Positions 1 to 7,108 of a stretch of 42,743 bases of DNA are shown here, piece after piece (the stretch's first letter is position 1; each line of letters starts with the position of its first letter). Under the pieces are notes generated by a model. The model searched no databases, was not told where the DNA came from, and saw only the letters and a program-made list of their open reading frames with translations. Made by a program: the position numbers and the translations under genes. Source of the DNA: Elusimicrobia bacterium UBA4817 (GTDB lineage Bacteria > Elusimicrobiota > UBA8919); NCBI GenBank assembly GCA_002402375.1, contig DHFT01000048.1, forward strand, positions 1 through 42,743. The letters run 5' to 3'.

Positions 1-109
1 AAATATTTTTCAGCAGACCCTAAATTATTTATTAACAGGCAGGAATAATCATATACTATGTCGAACAATTATGATAAATTATTTAACCAAACACTAACGA
101 GGCCCCTGC
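1..109. other. Non-coding window start
   Basis: The AT-rich lead-in to the first gene holds no convincing ORF. It contains a -10-like TATACT near position 52 but no matching -35. A weak GAGG at about 99 precedes the ATG at 110 and is the only ribosome-binding signal visible. Confidence 0.4.
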
Positions 110-2056
110 ATGGATGACAATGTGATGTTTCCGAAGTTATTCGCACCTATCAATATAAATGGTGTGGAAATAAAAAACCGGGTTGTCTTTTTACCTCATG
201 GCACAGCTTATGTGGATCAGGACTATGCCCCTACTGAAAGAGAAATGTATTACTACGAAGAAAGAGCAAAGGGCGGCGCCGGACTTATAGTCGTACCCAG
301 TCTGATTGTCCATCCCACCGGGGTATATCCGGGTTTGGGCATAGGATACAGCAGGAGTAATATCCCCAAGTTCAAGAAAATAGTTGATGCCGTACATTCT
401 CATGGGGCAAAGATATTTATACAACTTTCACATATGGGCAATCAGACAAAAAGTGTAGAGACATTCCATCCTACCTGGGCGCCATCGGCCATACCTGATA
501 TGACTGTAGGTGAGATGCCCAAAGAGATAACCGTGGAAGAAATAAAAGAATTAGTCGAGTCCTTTGCAGCATGTGCTGAAATGCTTATGGAAGCCGGTTT
601 TGATGGCGTAGAGATAAAGGTTGCTCATGATGGTATACTGGGACAATTTGTGTCTCTCCTCAAAAACAAGAGAACAGATAAATATGGCGGCAGCATAGAA
701 AACAGAGGAAGAATAATTGTAGAAATTTTGAGTGCTATAAGAGAGAAAATCGGACAAGTACCATTGGGTGTAAGGTTTGGTATAAACAGGTATTTGCCCG
801 GAGACTATGGTGTAGATGAGGCTGTTGAGTATGCAAAGCTGTTTACGACTGTTGCCGACTATATAAGCACCGATACAGGTACATGGGAAAGCATAGATAT
901 GCTTGTGCCATCTATGAACATACCGCAGGGTTTCCTTTTGGAAGATGTAGCAAGGATAAAGCAGGCAACCGGTAAAATCGTAATTGGTAACGGACGTATT
1001 ATATGGCCAGCTACTGCTGAGAGTGCACTGGAAAACAACTACTTGGATATGGTAGGCATGGCCAGGGCCCTAATAGCCGACCCATATTGGGCAAAGAAAG
1101 CCGAAGCAGGAAAGCCGGATGAAATAAGAGGTTGTATCGGCTGTAACCAGAAGTGCATGGGTAGATTGTTACAAAACCTGCCGATAAGCTGTGTCCAAAA
1201 CTCTACCTCCGGTCATGAAAAGAAATACGGAGAGGATGTCCTTTACAAAAAGACCGCAAAACCCAAAAAGATTGTGGTGGTAGGCGGAGGTCCTGCAGGA
1301 ATGAAGGCAGCAGAAATATATGCCAGAAGAGGCAATCATGTAGTGTTATTTGAAAAAGACGACGAGCTTGGAGGAAGGGTGCGCTGGGAGAGCAGAATCC
1401 CCGGAAGACGCGGAGTATCAGGTGTAAGCCACTATCTTATGTATATGCTGAGTATACTCGATAACGTTGATGTAAGGTTAAATTCAAAGGCAGATACCGA
1501 AGCCGTATTAAAGGAAAACCCGGATATTGTCATTATTGCTACAGGTTCGACCCCGATTTCGGCAAATCCGAATTACTACGGCACCATTGAAGCACTTAAT
1601 GGCAGTGTCAAGGGAAATAGTATACTTATTGCAGATAATGACTCAACCACCGAAGGCGCCGGCATTGCAGAGTTGTTTGTCAAGGCTAATAAAACAGTCC
1701 ATTGGGTAACCCCAAGCTTTTTCAACGGCCAAAATATCACCGCTCCGATTTTGTTGGACTACTTCAAGAGACTTGCTGGGAAGGAAAACCTCATACTTCA
1801 TCCAATGAAAGTGTTGATTGATTTTAAAGATGGAAAGGCAACTCTGCTTAATCTATACCTCAACACGACAGAAAAATTAAATGGCATAGATTCCGTGGTA
1901 GTTACGGGCATAAAGGAACCGAATAACGGCCTATATGATTCTATTAGAGGAGAGGTATCCGAATTGTATCTAATAGGTGATGCAGCCGCTCCTCGTGATA
2001 TAGCTTCTGCTCTTGAGGATGCGGTAGGACTTACTGAATTGATAAAGGAGGCTTAG
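110..2056 (+). CDS. NADH:flavin oxidoreductase, 2,4-dienoyl-CoA reductase type
   Basis: This 648-residue protein has the two-part architecture of the 2,4-dienoyl-CoA/enoate reductase family. Residues 1 to about 370 form the Old Yellow Enzyme FMN barrel, opening with LFAPININGVEIKNR and carrying the KRTDKYGGS segment. A [4Fe-4S] motif follows at C342, C345, C349 and C361. A dinucleotide-binding domain begins near residue 388 (VVVGGGPAGMKAAE) and should take electrons from NAD(P)H. Family members reduce activated C=C bonds or demethylate amines; the substrate cannot be read from sequence. One oddity: the usual HGYL catalytic segment reads HDGIL, so the tyrosine proton donor known in dienoyl-CoA reductase appears to be isoleucine. 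Start ATG 110 is supported by a weak GAGG. It lies upstream of oxidative-stress genes and may not share their operon. Confidence 0.85.
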   Translation: MDDNVMFPKLFAPININGVEIKNRVVFLPHGTAYVDQDYAPTEREMYYYEERAKGGAGLIVVPSLIVHPTGVYPGLGIGYSRSNIPKFKKIVDAVHSHGAKIFIQLSHMGNQTKSVETFHPTWAPSAIPDMTVGEMPKEITVEEIKELVESFAACAEMLMEAGFDGVEIKVAHDGILGQFVSLLKNKRTDKYGGSIENRGRIIVEILSAIREKIGQVPLGVRFGINRYLPGDYGVDEAVEYAKLFTTVADYISTDTGTWESIDMLVPSMNIPQGFLLEDVARIKQATGKIVIGNGRIIWPATAESALENNYLDMVGMARALIADPYWAKKAEAGKPDEIRGCIGCNQKCMGRLLQNLPISCVQNSTSGHEKKYGEDVLYKKTAKPKKIVVVGGGPAGMKAAEIYARRGNHVVLFEKDDELGGRVRWESRIPGRRGVSGVSHYLMYMLSILDNVDVRLNSKADTEAVLKENPDIVIIATGSTPISANPNYYGTIEALNGSVKGNSILIADNDSTTEGAGIAELFVKANKTVHWVTPSFFNGQNITAPILLDYFKRLAGKENLILHPMKVLIDFKDGKATLLNLYLNTTEKLNGIDSVVVTGIKEPNNGLYDSIRGEVSELYLIGDAAAPRDIASALEDAVGLTELIKEA

Positions 2057-2085
2057 TTTTTTACGTTGAAGGGAGGAGGTTAGCA

Positions 2086-2156
2086 ATGACTATATCGGAA
2101 AAAATCCCGAAAAAAAAGGGGTGATGGAATGGTTAAGAAGCAGCGGTAAAAATTAA
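2086..2156 (+). other. Two overlapping mini-ORFs with strong ribosome sites
   Basis: After the flavoprotein gene a GGGAGGAGG lies just upstream of ATG 2086, which opens a 12-codon frame (MTISEKIPKKKG) ending in TGA at 2122-2124. That stop overlaps a second ATG (TGATG, 2124), which is preceded by AAAGGGG and runs 10 codons to TAA at 2154. A third Shine-Dalgarno then serves the ferritin-like gene. They may be leader peptides or remnants of a decayed gene; there is no homology argument for either. Confidence 0.3.
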
Positions 2157-2173
2157 AAAAGGAGGTTACGGTT

Positions 2174-2617
2174 ATGGCTGACGTTAAGAAGGAATTGGTT
2201 AAAATGTTGAACCGTGCGCTGGAGTTGGAACATGCCGCAAGAATACAGTATCTTGCACATGCGGAATTGATAAAAGGCGAAAAAGCCGAGAAGATAACTG
2301 AGCGGCTGAAAGAGATTGCATCCGACGAGCAAAAACACGAGGAAAAATTCAGAAACCTTATCGGAAATTATCTCGGCGGCGAACCCTCAATGTCTCTTGC
2401 GGAAACACATAGGGCTAAATCGCTAAAAGATATACTGGATGTCAATCTTAAAGGCGAAAAAGACGCCATTGATTTTTACAAACAAATTTATCAGAAAGTG
2501 CTGGATAGCAAAAAAGAGCTTCAGTATGAATTTGAAACTCTTGAGCACGAAATCCGGCATGTTATAACGGACGAACAGGAACACGTGGTTGAACTTTCGC
2601 TTTTGCTCGGTTTGTAA
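2174..2617 (+). CDS. Ferritin-like diiron protein
   Basis: A 147-residue, almost wholly helical protein with the four-helix ferritin pattern. Helix 1 carries LELEHAARIQYLAHAE, helix 2 DEQKHEEKF, helix 3 GEKDAIDFYKQI and helix 4 DEQEHVVEL, giving two ExxH motifs and partner glutamates for a di-iron site. Proteins of this family (bacterioferritin/rubrerythrin-like) store iron or reduce peroxide. There is no rubredoxin tail. The start is set by a strong AAGGAGG a few bases upstream. The following gene encodes a superoxide reductase, so a role in oxygen and iron defence is likely. Whether it is mainly storage or peroxidase is open. Confidence 0.75.
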   Translation: MADVKKELVKMLNRALELEHAARIQYLAHAELIKGEKAEKITERLKEIASDEQKHEEKFRNLIGNYLGGEPSMSLAETHRAKSLKDILDVNLKGEKDAIDFYKQIYQKVLDSKKELQYEFETLEHEIRHVITDEQEHVVELSLLLGL

Positions 2618-2653
2618 CCGGTCAAAATCGGCTTAATAAAATCAGGGGGTATT

Positions 2654-3094
2654 ATGAAAGGATTCGTATGCAGCGTATGCGGTTTTGTATCCATTGACGG
2701 CACGGCTCCGGAGAATTGCCCGGTTTGCGGCGCTCCTCAGAAAGCGTTTCAGGAGAAGGATGCGCTCAATCTTCCGCAAGACCCAAAAAATCTGACGGAA
2801 CTTGAAAAAAAACATGTCCCGGTAGTCCGGATTGTCAGGAAATGCGGTTTAGTCCCGGAAGGTTGCATAGATGCAAATGTCAGAATCGGGGAAACATTGC
2901 ATCCGACGTTGCCGGAACATTTTATTGTACATATAGATTTTTATGTGGACAAAAAATTTGTTTCGCGGGTAATGCTTAAACCCGAGAAAGTTAATCCGGC
3001 AGTCGGACTTCATATCAGAGTGAAGAGCGGCAAACTTACCGTTATAGAATTCTGCAACCTGCACGGCAACTGGATAACGGAAACGGATTTCTGA
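2654..3094 (+). CDS. Superoxide reductase with rubredoxin-like N-terminus
   Basis: 146 residues in two parts. Residues 1-36 are a rubrerythrin-type rubredoxin-like knuckle (CSVCGF then CPVCGAP). From about residue 50 the chain follows the desulfoferrodoxin/neelaredoxin fold, with KKHVPV, HPTLPEHF and CNLHGNW providing the four histidines and one cysteine of the catalytic Fe site. It should reduce superoxide to hydrogen peroxide in the cytoplasm without releasing O2, taking electrons through the N-terminal iron or from the rubredoxin encoded at 10487. The glutamate normally preceding the lysine in the EKHxP motif is lysine here. A GGGGG ribosome site precedes ATG 2654. Confidence 0.88.
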   Translation: MKGFVCSVCGFVSIDGTAPENCPVCGAPQKAFQEKDALNLPQDPKNLTELEKKHVPVVRIVRKCGLVPEGCIDANVRIGETLHPTLPEHFIVHIDFYVDKKFVSRVMLKPEKVNPAVGLHIRVKSGKLTVIEFCNLHGNWITETDF

Positions 3095-3110
3095 AAAAAA
3101 TTAAATATGG

Positions 3111-3247
3111 GATTGTTGAAAAACCCAACAATCTTGATTACGGAGATGAAAACACCGATTACAGCGATAAATTCCCGTCAGTAAATCGCTGACATCGTTG
3201 TTCATAATCGCTGTAATCAATACCGTTGAGGACTTTTTCAACGGTAT
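3111..3247. repeat. Nested palindromic intergenic element
   Basis: Three hairpins occupy the gap before thioredoxin. GATTGTTG (3111-3118) pairs with CAACAATC (3126-3133). GATTACAGCGAT (3157-3168) pairs perfectly with ATCGCTGTAATC (3207-3218), enclosing a small GTCAG/CTGAC stem. ATACCGTTGA (3220-3229) pairs with TCAACGGTAT (3238-3247). TTGATTAC (3134-3141) also matches GTAATCAA (3213-3220), so arms nest. It resembles a small palindromic mobile repeat (REP/MITE-like) more than a terminator, as no T-run follows. Confidence 0.6.
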
Positions 3248-3251
3248 CAAT

Positions 3252-3518
3252 ATGTCCATATCGGTGGTTTTGTTTAAGAGTAAGTCCTGTGCGGCTTGCG
3301 GTCAGGTTGAACCTATCTATAAATCCGCGGTTGAATTATACCGTGATAAAATAAAGAGCGAGACGGTTGATATTACGGAAAATCTTGATGCGGCGATAAA
3401 CAACGGGGTTATGACCGTCCCTACTATAATATTTTTCAAAGACGGTAAAGAGGTCAAAAGGTTCGCCGGTCCCGTCTCAAAAGAAAAACTTGAAGAGACG
3501 ATAAATGCTCTCGGTTGA
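3252..3518 (+). CDS. Small thioredoxin-like protein
   Basis: Read from ATG 3252 this is an 88-residue thioredoxin fold. The redox motif is CAAC (in KSCAACGQ) near residue 11, followed by helix, beta strand and the cis-proline segment MTVPTIIFF. Its size matches minimal thioredoxins/glutaredoxin-like redoxins. A longer reading from 3198 begins inside the palindromic element and is rejected. Its 3' end overlaps the ccdA gene by 14 nt, so the two are translationally coupled; it is a likely electron donor to CcdA. No clear Shine-Dalgarno precedes the start, which sits directly after a hairpin. Confidence 0.8.
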   Translation: MSISVVLFKSKSCAACGQVEPIYKSAVELYRDKIKSETVDITENLDAAINNGVMTVPTIIFFKDGKEVKRFAGPVSKEKLEETINALG

Positions 3519-4221
3519 AAATTCTATGGACTATTTTGCAAATCTTGTTTCTATAAATCTGGCGGGTAACAATCCCCTTGTTTATGTTTTTGTTTTGCTC
3601 GCCGGAGTAATAACCGGTTTCACACCCTGCGTTTATCCGGTTTTACCTATAATAGTAGGGTATATCGGCGCCCTGCAGGTTAAATCGCGTGCCCGTGCAT
3701 TTCTCATTTCCTTTTTTTATGTTATGGGAATGGCTGTAACGTATACGCTGCTCGGAATCGTCGCATCCGTTACCGGAATGCTTTTCGGCTCGTTACAGTC
3801 AAATCCGTGGACGTACATTTTTGTCGGGAATGTGATTCTGGTAATGGCTTTGTGGTTTTTGGGCATAATAAACATACCGCTGCCCGCCTTTAATTCGCCT
3901 AAATTTAAGTCAAAAGGTCTCATACCGGCTTTTGTGCTCGGTCTTGTATCGGGGATAATATCCGCGCCGTGCACTGCGGCGGTGCTGGGGATACTTCTTA
4001 CATATGTTGCCACAAAACAGAATCTTATATTCGGCGGCACGCTACTTTTCACATATGCTCTCGGTCTCGGGACGCTCATTATAATTGTAGGCACTTTCAC
4101 GGGTTTCATAAATACCTTGCTTAAATCCGAGGAATTGTCAATAAAAATAAAAAAAGCGTTTGGGATATTCATGCTGCTTCTGTCACAGTATTTTTTCATA
4201 CAGGCGGGAAAATTTTTTTAA
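3505..4221 (+). CDS. ccdA: Thiol-disulfide transmembrane protein CcdA
   Basis: A 238-residue polytopic membrane protein of the CcdA/DsbD-beta family, which passes reducing equivalents from cytoplasmic thioredoxin to proteins outside the membrane. The two conserved redox cysteines are visible in TPCVYPVLP (first membrane helix) and SAPCTAAVLG (fourth). About six hydrophobic segments are present. The start at ATG 3505 overlaps the thioredoxin gene; ATG 3526 is an alternative. The next gene encodes an exported YHS lipoprotein with several cysteines, a plausible client of the exported reducing power. Confidence 0.88.
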   Translation: MLSVENSMDYFANLVSINLAGNNPLVYVFVLLAGVITGFTPCVYPVLPIIVGYIGALQVKSRARAFLISFFYVMGMAVTYTLLGIVASVTGMLFGSLQSNPWTYIFVGNVILVMALWFLGIINIPLPAFNSPKFKSKGLIPAFVLGLVSGIISAPCTAAVLGILLTYVATKQNLIFGGTLLFTYALGLGTLIIIVGTFTGFINTLLKSEELSIKIKKAFGIFMLLLSQYFFIQAGKFF

Positions 4222-4237
4222 CGGAGGAGGGACGGCT

Positions 4238-4561
4238 ATGAAAAACTGGATTTTGGTTGCGGCGGCAGTTGTGATAAGTTTTGCGCTTTTTTCATGCAAA
4301 AAGGAAATGGCTAAAGAGCATGAGCATATGGAACAGATGGGTGGCATGGACACAATGTCCCCCGGAGCAGAGACGGAACCAGTCATAAGAAATGCTCGGG
4401 CGGATGAAATGGGCAAAGCGGTTGTCTGTCCTGTACTGGGTACCAAATTCAATGTTTCAAATGTAACACAGGCATCCGACTACAAAGGCAAGACCTATTA
4501 TTTCTGCTGTGCGGAATGTCCCGGAGAATTTAAGAAAAATCCGGATAAATACGCCAAATAA
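4238..4561 (+). CDS. YHS-domain lipoprotein
   Basis: 107 residues from ATG 4238, which is preceded by CGGAGGAGGG. The N-terminus is a signal peptide ending in a lipobox (LFSC), so the mature protein is lipid-anchored outside the cytoplasm. A Met/His-rich linker follows (EHEHMEQMGGMDTM), suited to soft-metal binding. The C-terminal YHS/TRASH domain has VVCPVLGTKF and YYFCCAECPGEF, ending in NPDKYAK. YHS domains usually bind copper or other heavy metals. Its place after thioredoxin and CcdA suggests its cysteines need reduction in the envelope. Confidence 0.82.
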   Translation: MKNWILVAAAVVISFALFSCKKEMAKEHEHMEQMGGMDTMSPGAETEPVIRNARADEMGKAVVCPVLGTKFNVSNVTQASDYKGKTYYFCCAECPGEFKKNPDKYAK

Positions 4562-4571
4562 ATGGTATTAA

Positions 4572-6266
4572 ATGACTGAAATATCTATTATTATCTGCGG
4601 TCAGGCCGGCCAGGGAATACAGACGGTCGGATATATTTTGGCAAAAGCCGTTTTAAGGAGCGGCTATTATATTTTTGCGTGGCAGGATTTCCAGTCAAGA
4701 ATCCGCGGCGGCGAGTCGTCCTTTCGTCTTGTAATAAGCGACCAGCCCGTCAGTTCGCTTCCCGAAAAATATGATATTCTTATATCCATGGACAAGTCAA
4801 ATACCCCGTTTTATGCTCCGCTTGTAAAAAAGTCGGGAATTATTATCGCTGAAAACGGCTCCGGGGAAAATTCCGTTGAAGCGCATTTCCGGAAGATTGC
4901 CGAGGATGTCGGCGGAAATAAAATATATGCCAATGCTTCAGCCGTCGGTGTCGTTTCCGGAATACTGGGACTTGATTTCAAAAAGATAGAAAATGTTTTG
5001 AAAGAGGAATTTTCCAAAAAGAGCGATGAAGTTGCAGATAAAAATATAAAAGTTGCAAGATACTCTTGCGATGAGACAGTAAAAAATAATAGTAAAAAAT
5101 TCCCCCCGGTAAAAGAACTTAAAAATCCCGGCAGAAAGATTTTAACCGGCAATGAATCGCTGGCATTGTGGGCAATCGCCGGCGGGTGCCGATTTATGTC
5201 GGCGTATCCGATGACGCCGTCTACCGGAATTATCACCTACTTGTCGGAGACATCACATAAAACAGGAATTTTAATTGAGCAGGCGGAGGATGAACTCGCC
5301 GCGATAAATATGGCACTGGGCGCAAGTTTTGCCGGGGTTCGTTCTATGACTGCAACTTCCGGCGGCGGTTTTTGTCTGATGGTTGAAGGGCTTTCACTTG
5401 CGGCGATGACGGAAACCCCGGTGGTTATAGTATTGGGTCAGCGTCCGGGTCCGGCAACGGGTCTACCGACAAGGACTGAACAGGGTGAATTGAACTTTGC
5501 GCTTCATTCGGCTCACGGGGAATTCCCGAGATTTATTTTTGCTCCGTCAAATGCTTCCGATTCGTTTAAGATAATGATAAAGGCGTTTGAAATGAGTCAA
5601 AAATACAGAGTGCCGGCAATTGTTTTAACCGACCAGTATCTTGCCGATTCTTATTGGACTGTTGAAAATTTTAATTTTGAGAATATAAAATTGAACGATT
5701 GTTTTTCAAAACCTGAAGATGTCGCCGGTGAGTTTAAGACCTATTCAATTACTGAGACGGGTATATCGGAGCGGATTAAACCGGGCGAGAGCGAAAACCT
5801 TGTTATAGCCGATTCCGACGAGCACGACCAGTACGGGCACATCACGGAAAATCTGACGATAAGAAAAATGATGGTTGAAAAAAGATGGAGAAAATTGTGT
5901 TTGATGACTGACGAAATGAATGTACCCGTTCCCGACGGACTTTATGCTTCGGAAGTTGTTTTGGTGTCATGGGGTTCCACCGGCGGCATAGTTTCGGAAG
6001 TTGCGGGTATTTTATCAAAAAAAGGAACAAAAACGGAAAGTATAAATTACACCGAAATCTGGCCGCTTAAAATTCCGAAGGAGTTTTTTGATAAAAAAAG
6101 AAAATTCAAAATCGTCGTTATTGAAAATAATTTTACGGGGCAGTTCGCCGGTATTTTGGAAAAAGAGGGAGTCAGAATTGACGGTAAAATCAACAAATAT
6201 AACGGGTTACCTTTTACGGCGGAGGAAATTACCGGCGAGGTAGAAAAAACTTATGGCAAAAATTGA
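4572..6266 (+). CDS. 2-oxoacid:ferredoxin oxidoreductase, fused gamma-alpha subunit
   Basis: 564 residues. Residues 1 to about 165 match the gamma domain (GQAGQGIQTVGYILAKA; QSRIRGGESS). From about residue 190 the alpha (pyrimidine-binding) domain follows, with SAYPMTPSTGI, EQAEDELAAINMALGASFAG and TSGGGFCLMVEG. This fused form is typical of KorA-type enzymes, which oxidatively decarboxylate 2-oxoacids (often 2-oxoglutarate) to acyl-CoA while reducing ferredoxin. No ferredoxin (delta) subunit is encoded nearby. The gene overlaps the beta subunit by 14 nt and starts 10 nt after the YHS lipoprotein gene. Substrate specificity is not resolved. Confidence 0.88.
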   Translation: MTEISIIICGQAGQGIQTVGYILAKAVLRSGYYIFAWQDFQSRIRGGESSFRLVISDQPVSSLPEKYDILISMDKSNTPFYAPLVKKSGIIIAENGSGENSVEAHFRKIAEDVGGNKIYANASAVGVVSGILGLDFKKIENVLKEEFSKKSDEVADKNIKVARYSCDETVKNNSKKFPPVKELKNPGRKILTGNESLALWAIAGGCRFMSAYPMTPSTGIITYLSETSHKTGILIEQAEDELAAINMALGASFAGVRSMTATSGGGFCLMVEGLSLAAMTETPVVIVLGQRPGPATGLPTRTEQGELNFALHSAHGEFPRFIFAPSNASDSFKIMIKAFEMSQKYRVPAIVLTDQYLADSYWTVENFNFENIKLNDCFSKPEDVAGEFKTYSITETGISERIKPGESENLVIADSDEHDQYGHITENLTIRKMMVEKRWRKLCLMTDEMNVPVPDGLYASEVVLVSWGSTGGIVSEVAGILSKKGTKTESINYTEIWPLKIPKEFFDKKRKFKIVVIENNFTGQFAGILEKEGVRIDGKINKYNGLPFTAEEITGEVEKTYGKN

Positions 6267-7092
6267 GGATTATAAAAACAACTCAATTTCCGCATGGTGT
6301 CCGGGATGTTCAAATTTCGGGATATTGAATGCGGTAAAAAATGCTTTTGTTAAGTTAGACAACCAGCCGCAGGAAATAGTAATTATATCCGGAATCGGAC
6401 AGGCGCCCAAACTTCCTCATTACTTAAAATGCAATGTTTTTAACGGACTTCACGGCCGGGCGCTTCCGGTTGCCACAGGAATAAAAGCGGTTAATCCTGA
6501 ACTCACCGTTTTAACCGTCTGCGGCGACGGTGATTTTTACGGCGAGGGCGGGAACCACCTGCTCCATACTTTCCGACGCAATCCGGATATAACATCAATA
6601 GTTCACAATAATCAGGTTTATGCCTTAACCAAAGGACAGGCGTCGCCTACGACGGAACTCGGGGTAAAAACGAAATTGCAGTTTGACGGCGTAAAAGAAG
6701 AACCGCTTAACCCTCTGGCACTCGCGATTATTATGAATTGTTCTTTTGTAGCCAGAGGTTTCGCCGGCGATTTAGATTTTTTAGCCGAAATAATCGCTGC
6801 GGGAATTAAACACAGAGGTTTTGCGTTAATTGATATAATTCAGCCGTGTGTAACATTCGGAGTTCATCAGACGCCATGGTACAAAGATAAAATTTACCGT
6901 CTGGAAAATGACCATAATCCCGGCGATAGAGACGCGGCACTTAAAAAGGCGGCCGCCACCGGTGATAAAATAGCGACCGGGATTTTTTACATAAACAATA
7001 AACCGATATTTCCGGAAAAAGAAATAAATCTTACGGAAAATTTCGGAACCGACAAAAAAGTTTTGACGGAACTTGAAAAATCATTTTCTTGA
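6253..7092 (+). CDS. 2-oxoacid:ferredoxin oxidoreductase, beta subunit
   Basis: 279 residues, the thiamine-diphosphate-binding beta subunit partnering the preceding gene. WCPGCSNFG at residues 15-23 provides the conserved CxxC, and GDGDFYGEGGNH followed by HNNQVYALTKGQ forms the Mg/ThDP-binding region. The usual beta-subunit length is about 280-300, so it is complete. Only 16 nt separate it from the NifS-like gene, so the oxidoreductase and the sulfur genes are almost certainly co-transcribed, an arrangement that is not the usual kor neighbourhood. Confidence 0.88.
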   Translation: MAKIEDYKNNSISAWCPGCSNFGILNAVKNAFVKLDNQPQEIVIISGIGQAPKLPHYLKCNVFNGLHGRALPVATGIKAVNPELTVLTVCGDGDFYGEGGNHLLHTFRRNPDITSIVHNNQVYALTKGQASPTTELGVKTKLQFDGVKEEPLNPLALAIIMNCSFVARGFAGDLDFLAEIIAAGIKHRGFALIDIIQPCVTFGVHQTPWYKDKIYRLENDHNPGDRDAALKKAAATGDKIATGIFYINNKPIFPEKEINLTENFGTDKKVLTELEKSFS

Positions 7093-7108
7093 AAAATAAC
7101 GGATTTTT

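Noticed and set aside
3198..3251. Upstream start for the thioredoxin gene
   Set aside because: These 18 codons lie inside the palindromic element and add no domain sequence; ATG 3252 gives a normal thioredoxin length.
3717..4199. 160-codon minus-strand frame
   Set aside because: Antisense to ccdA, with no recognisable domain.
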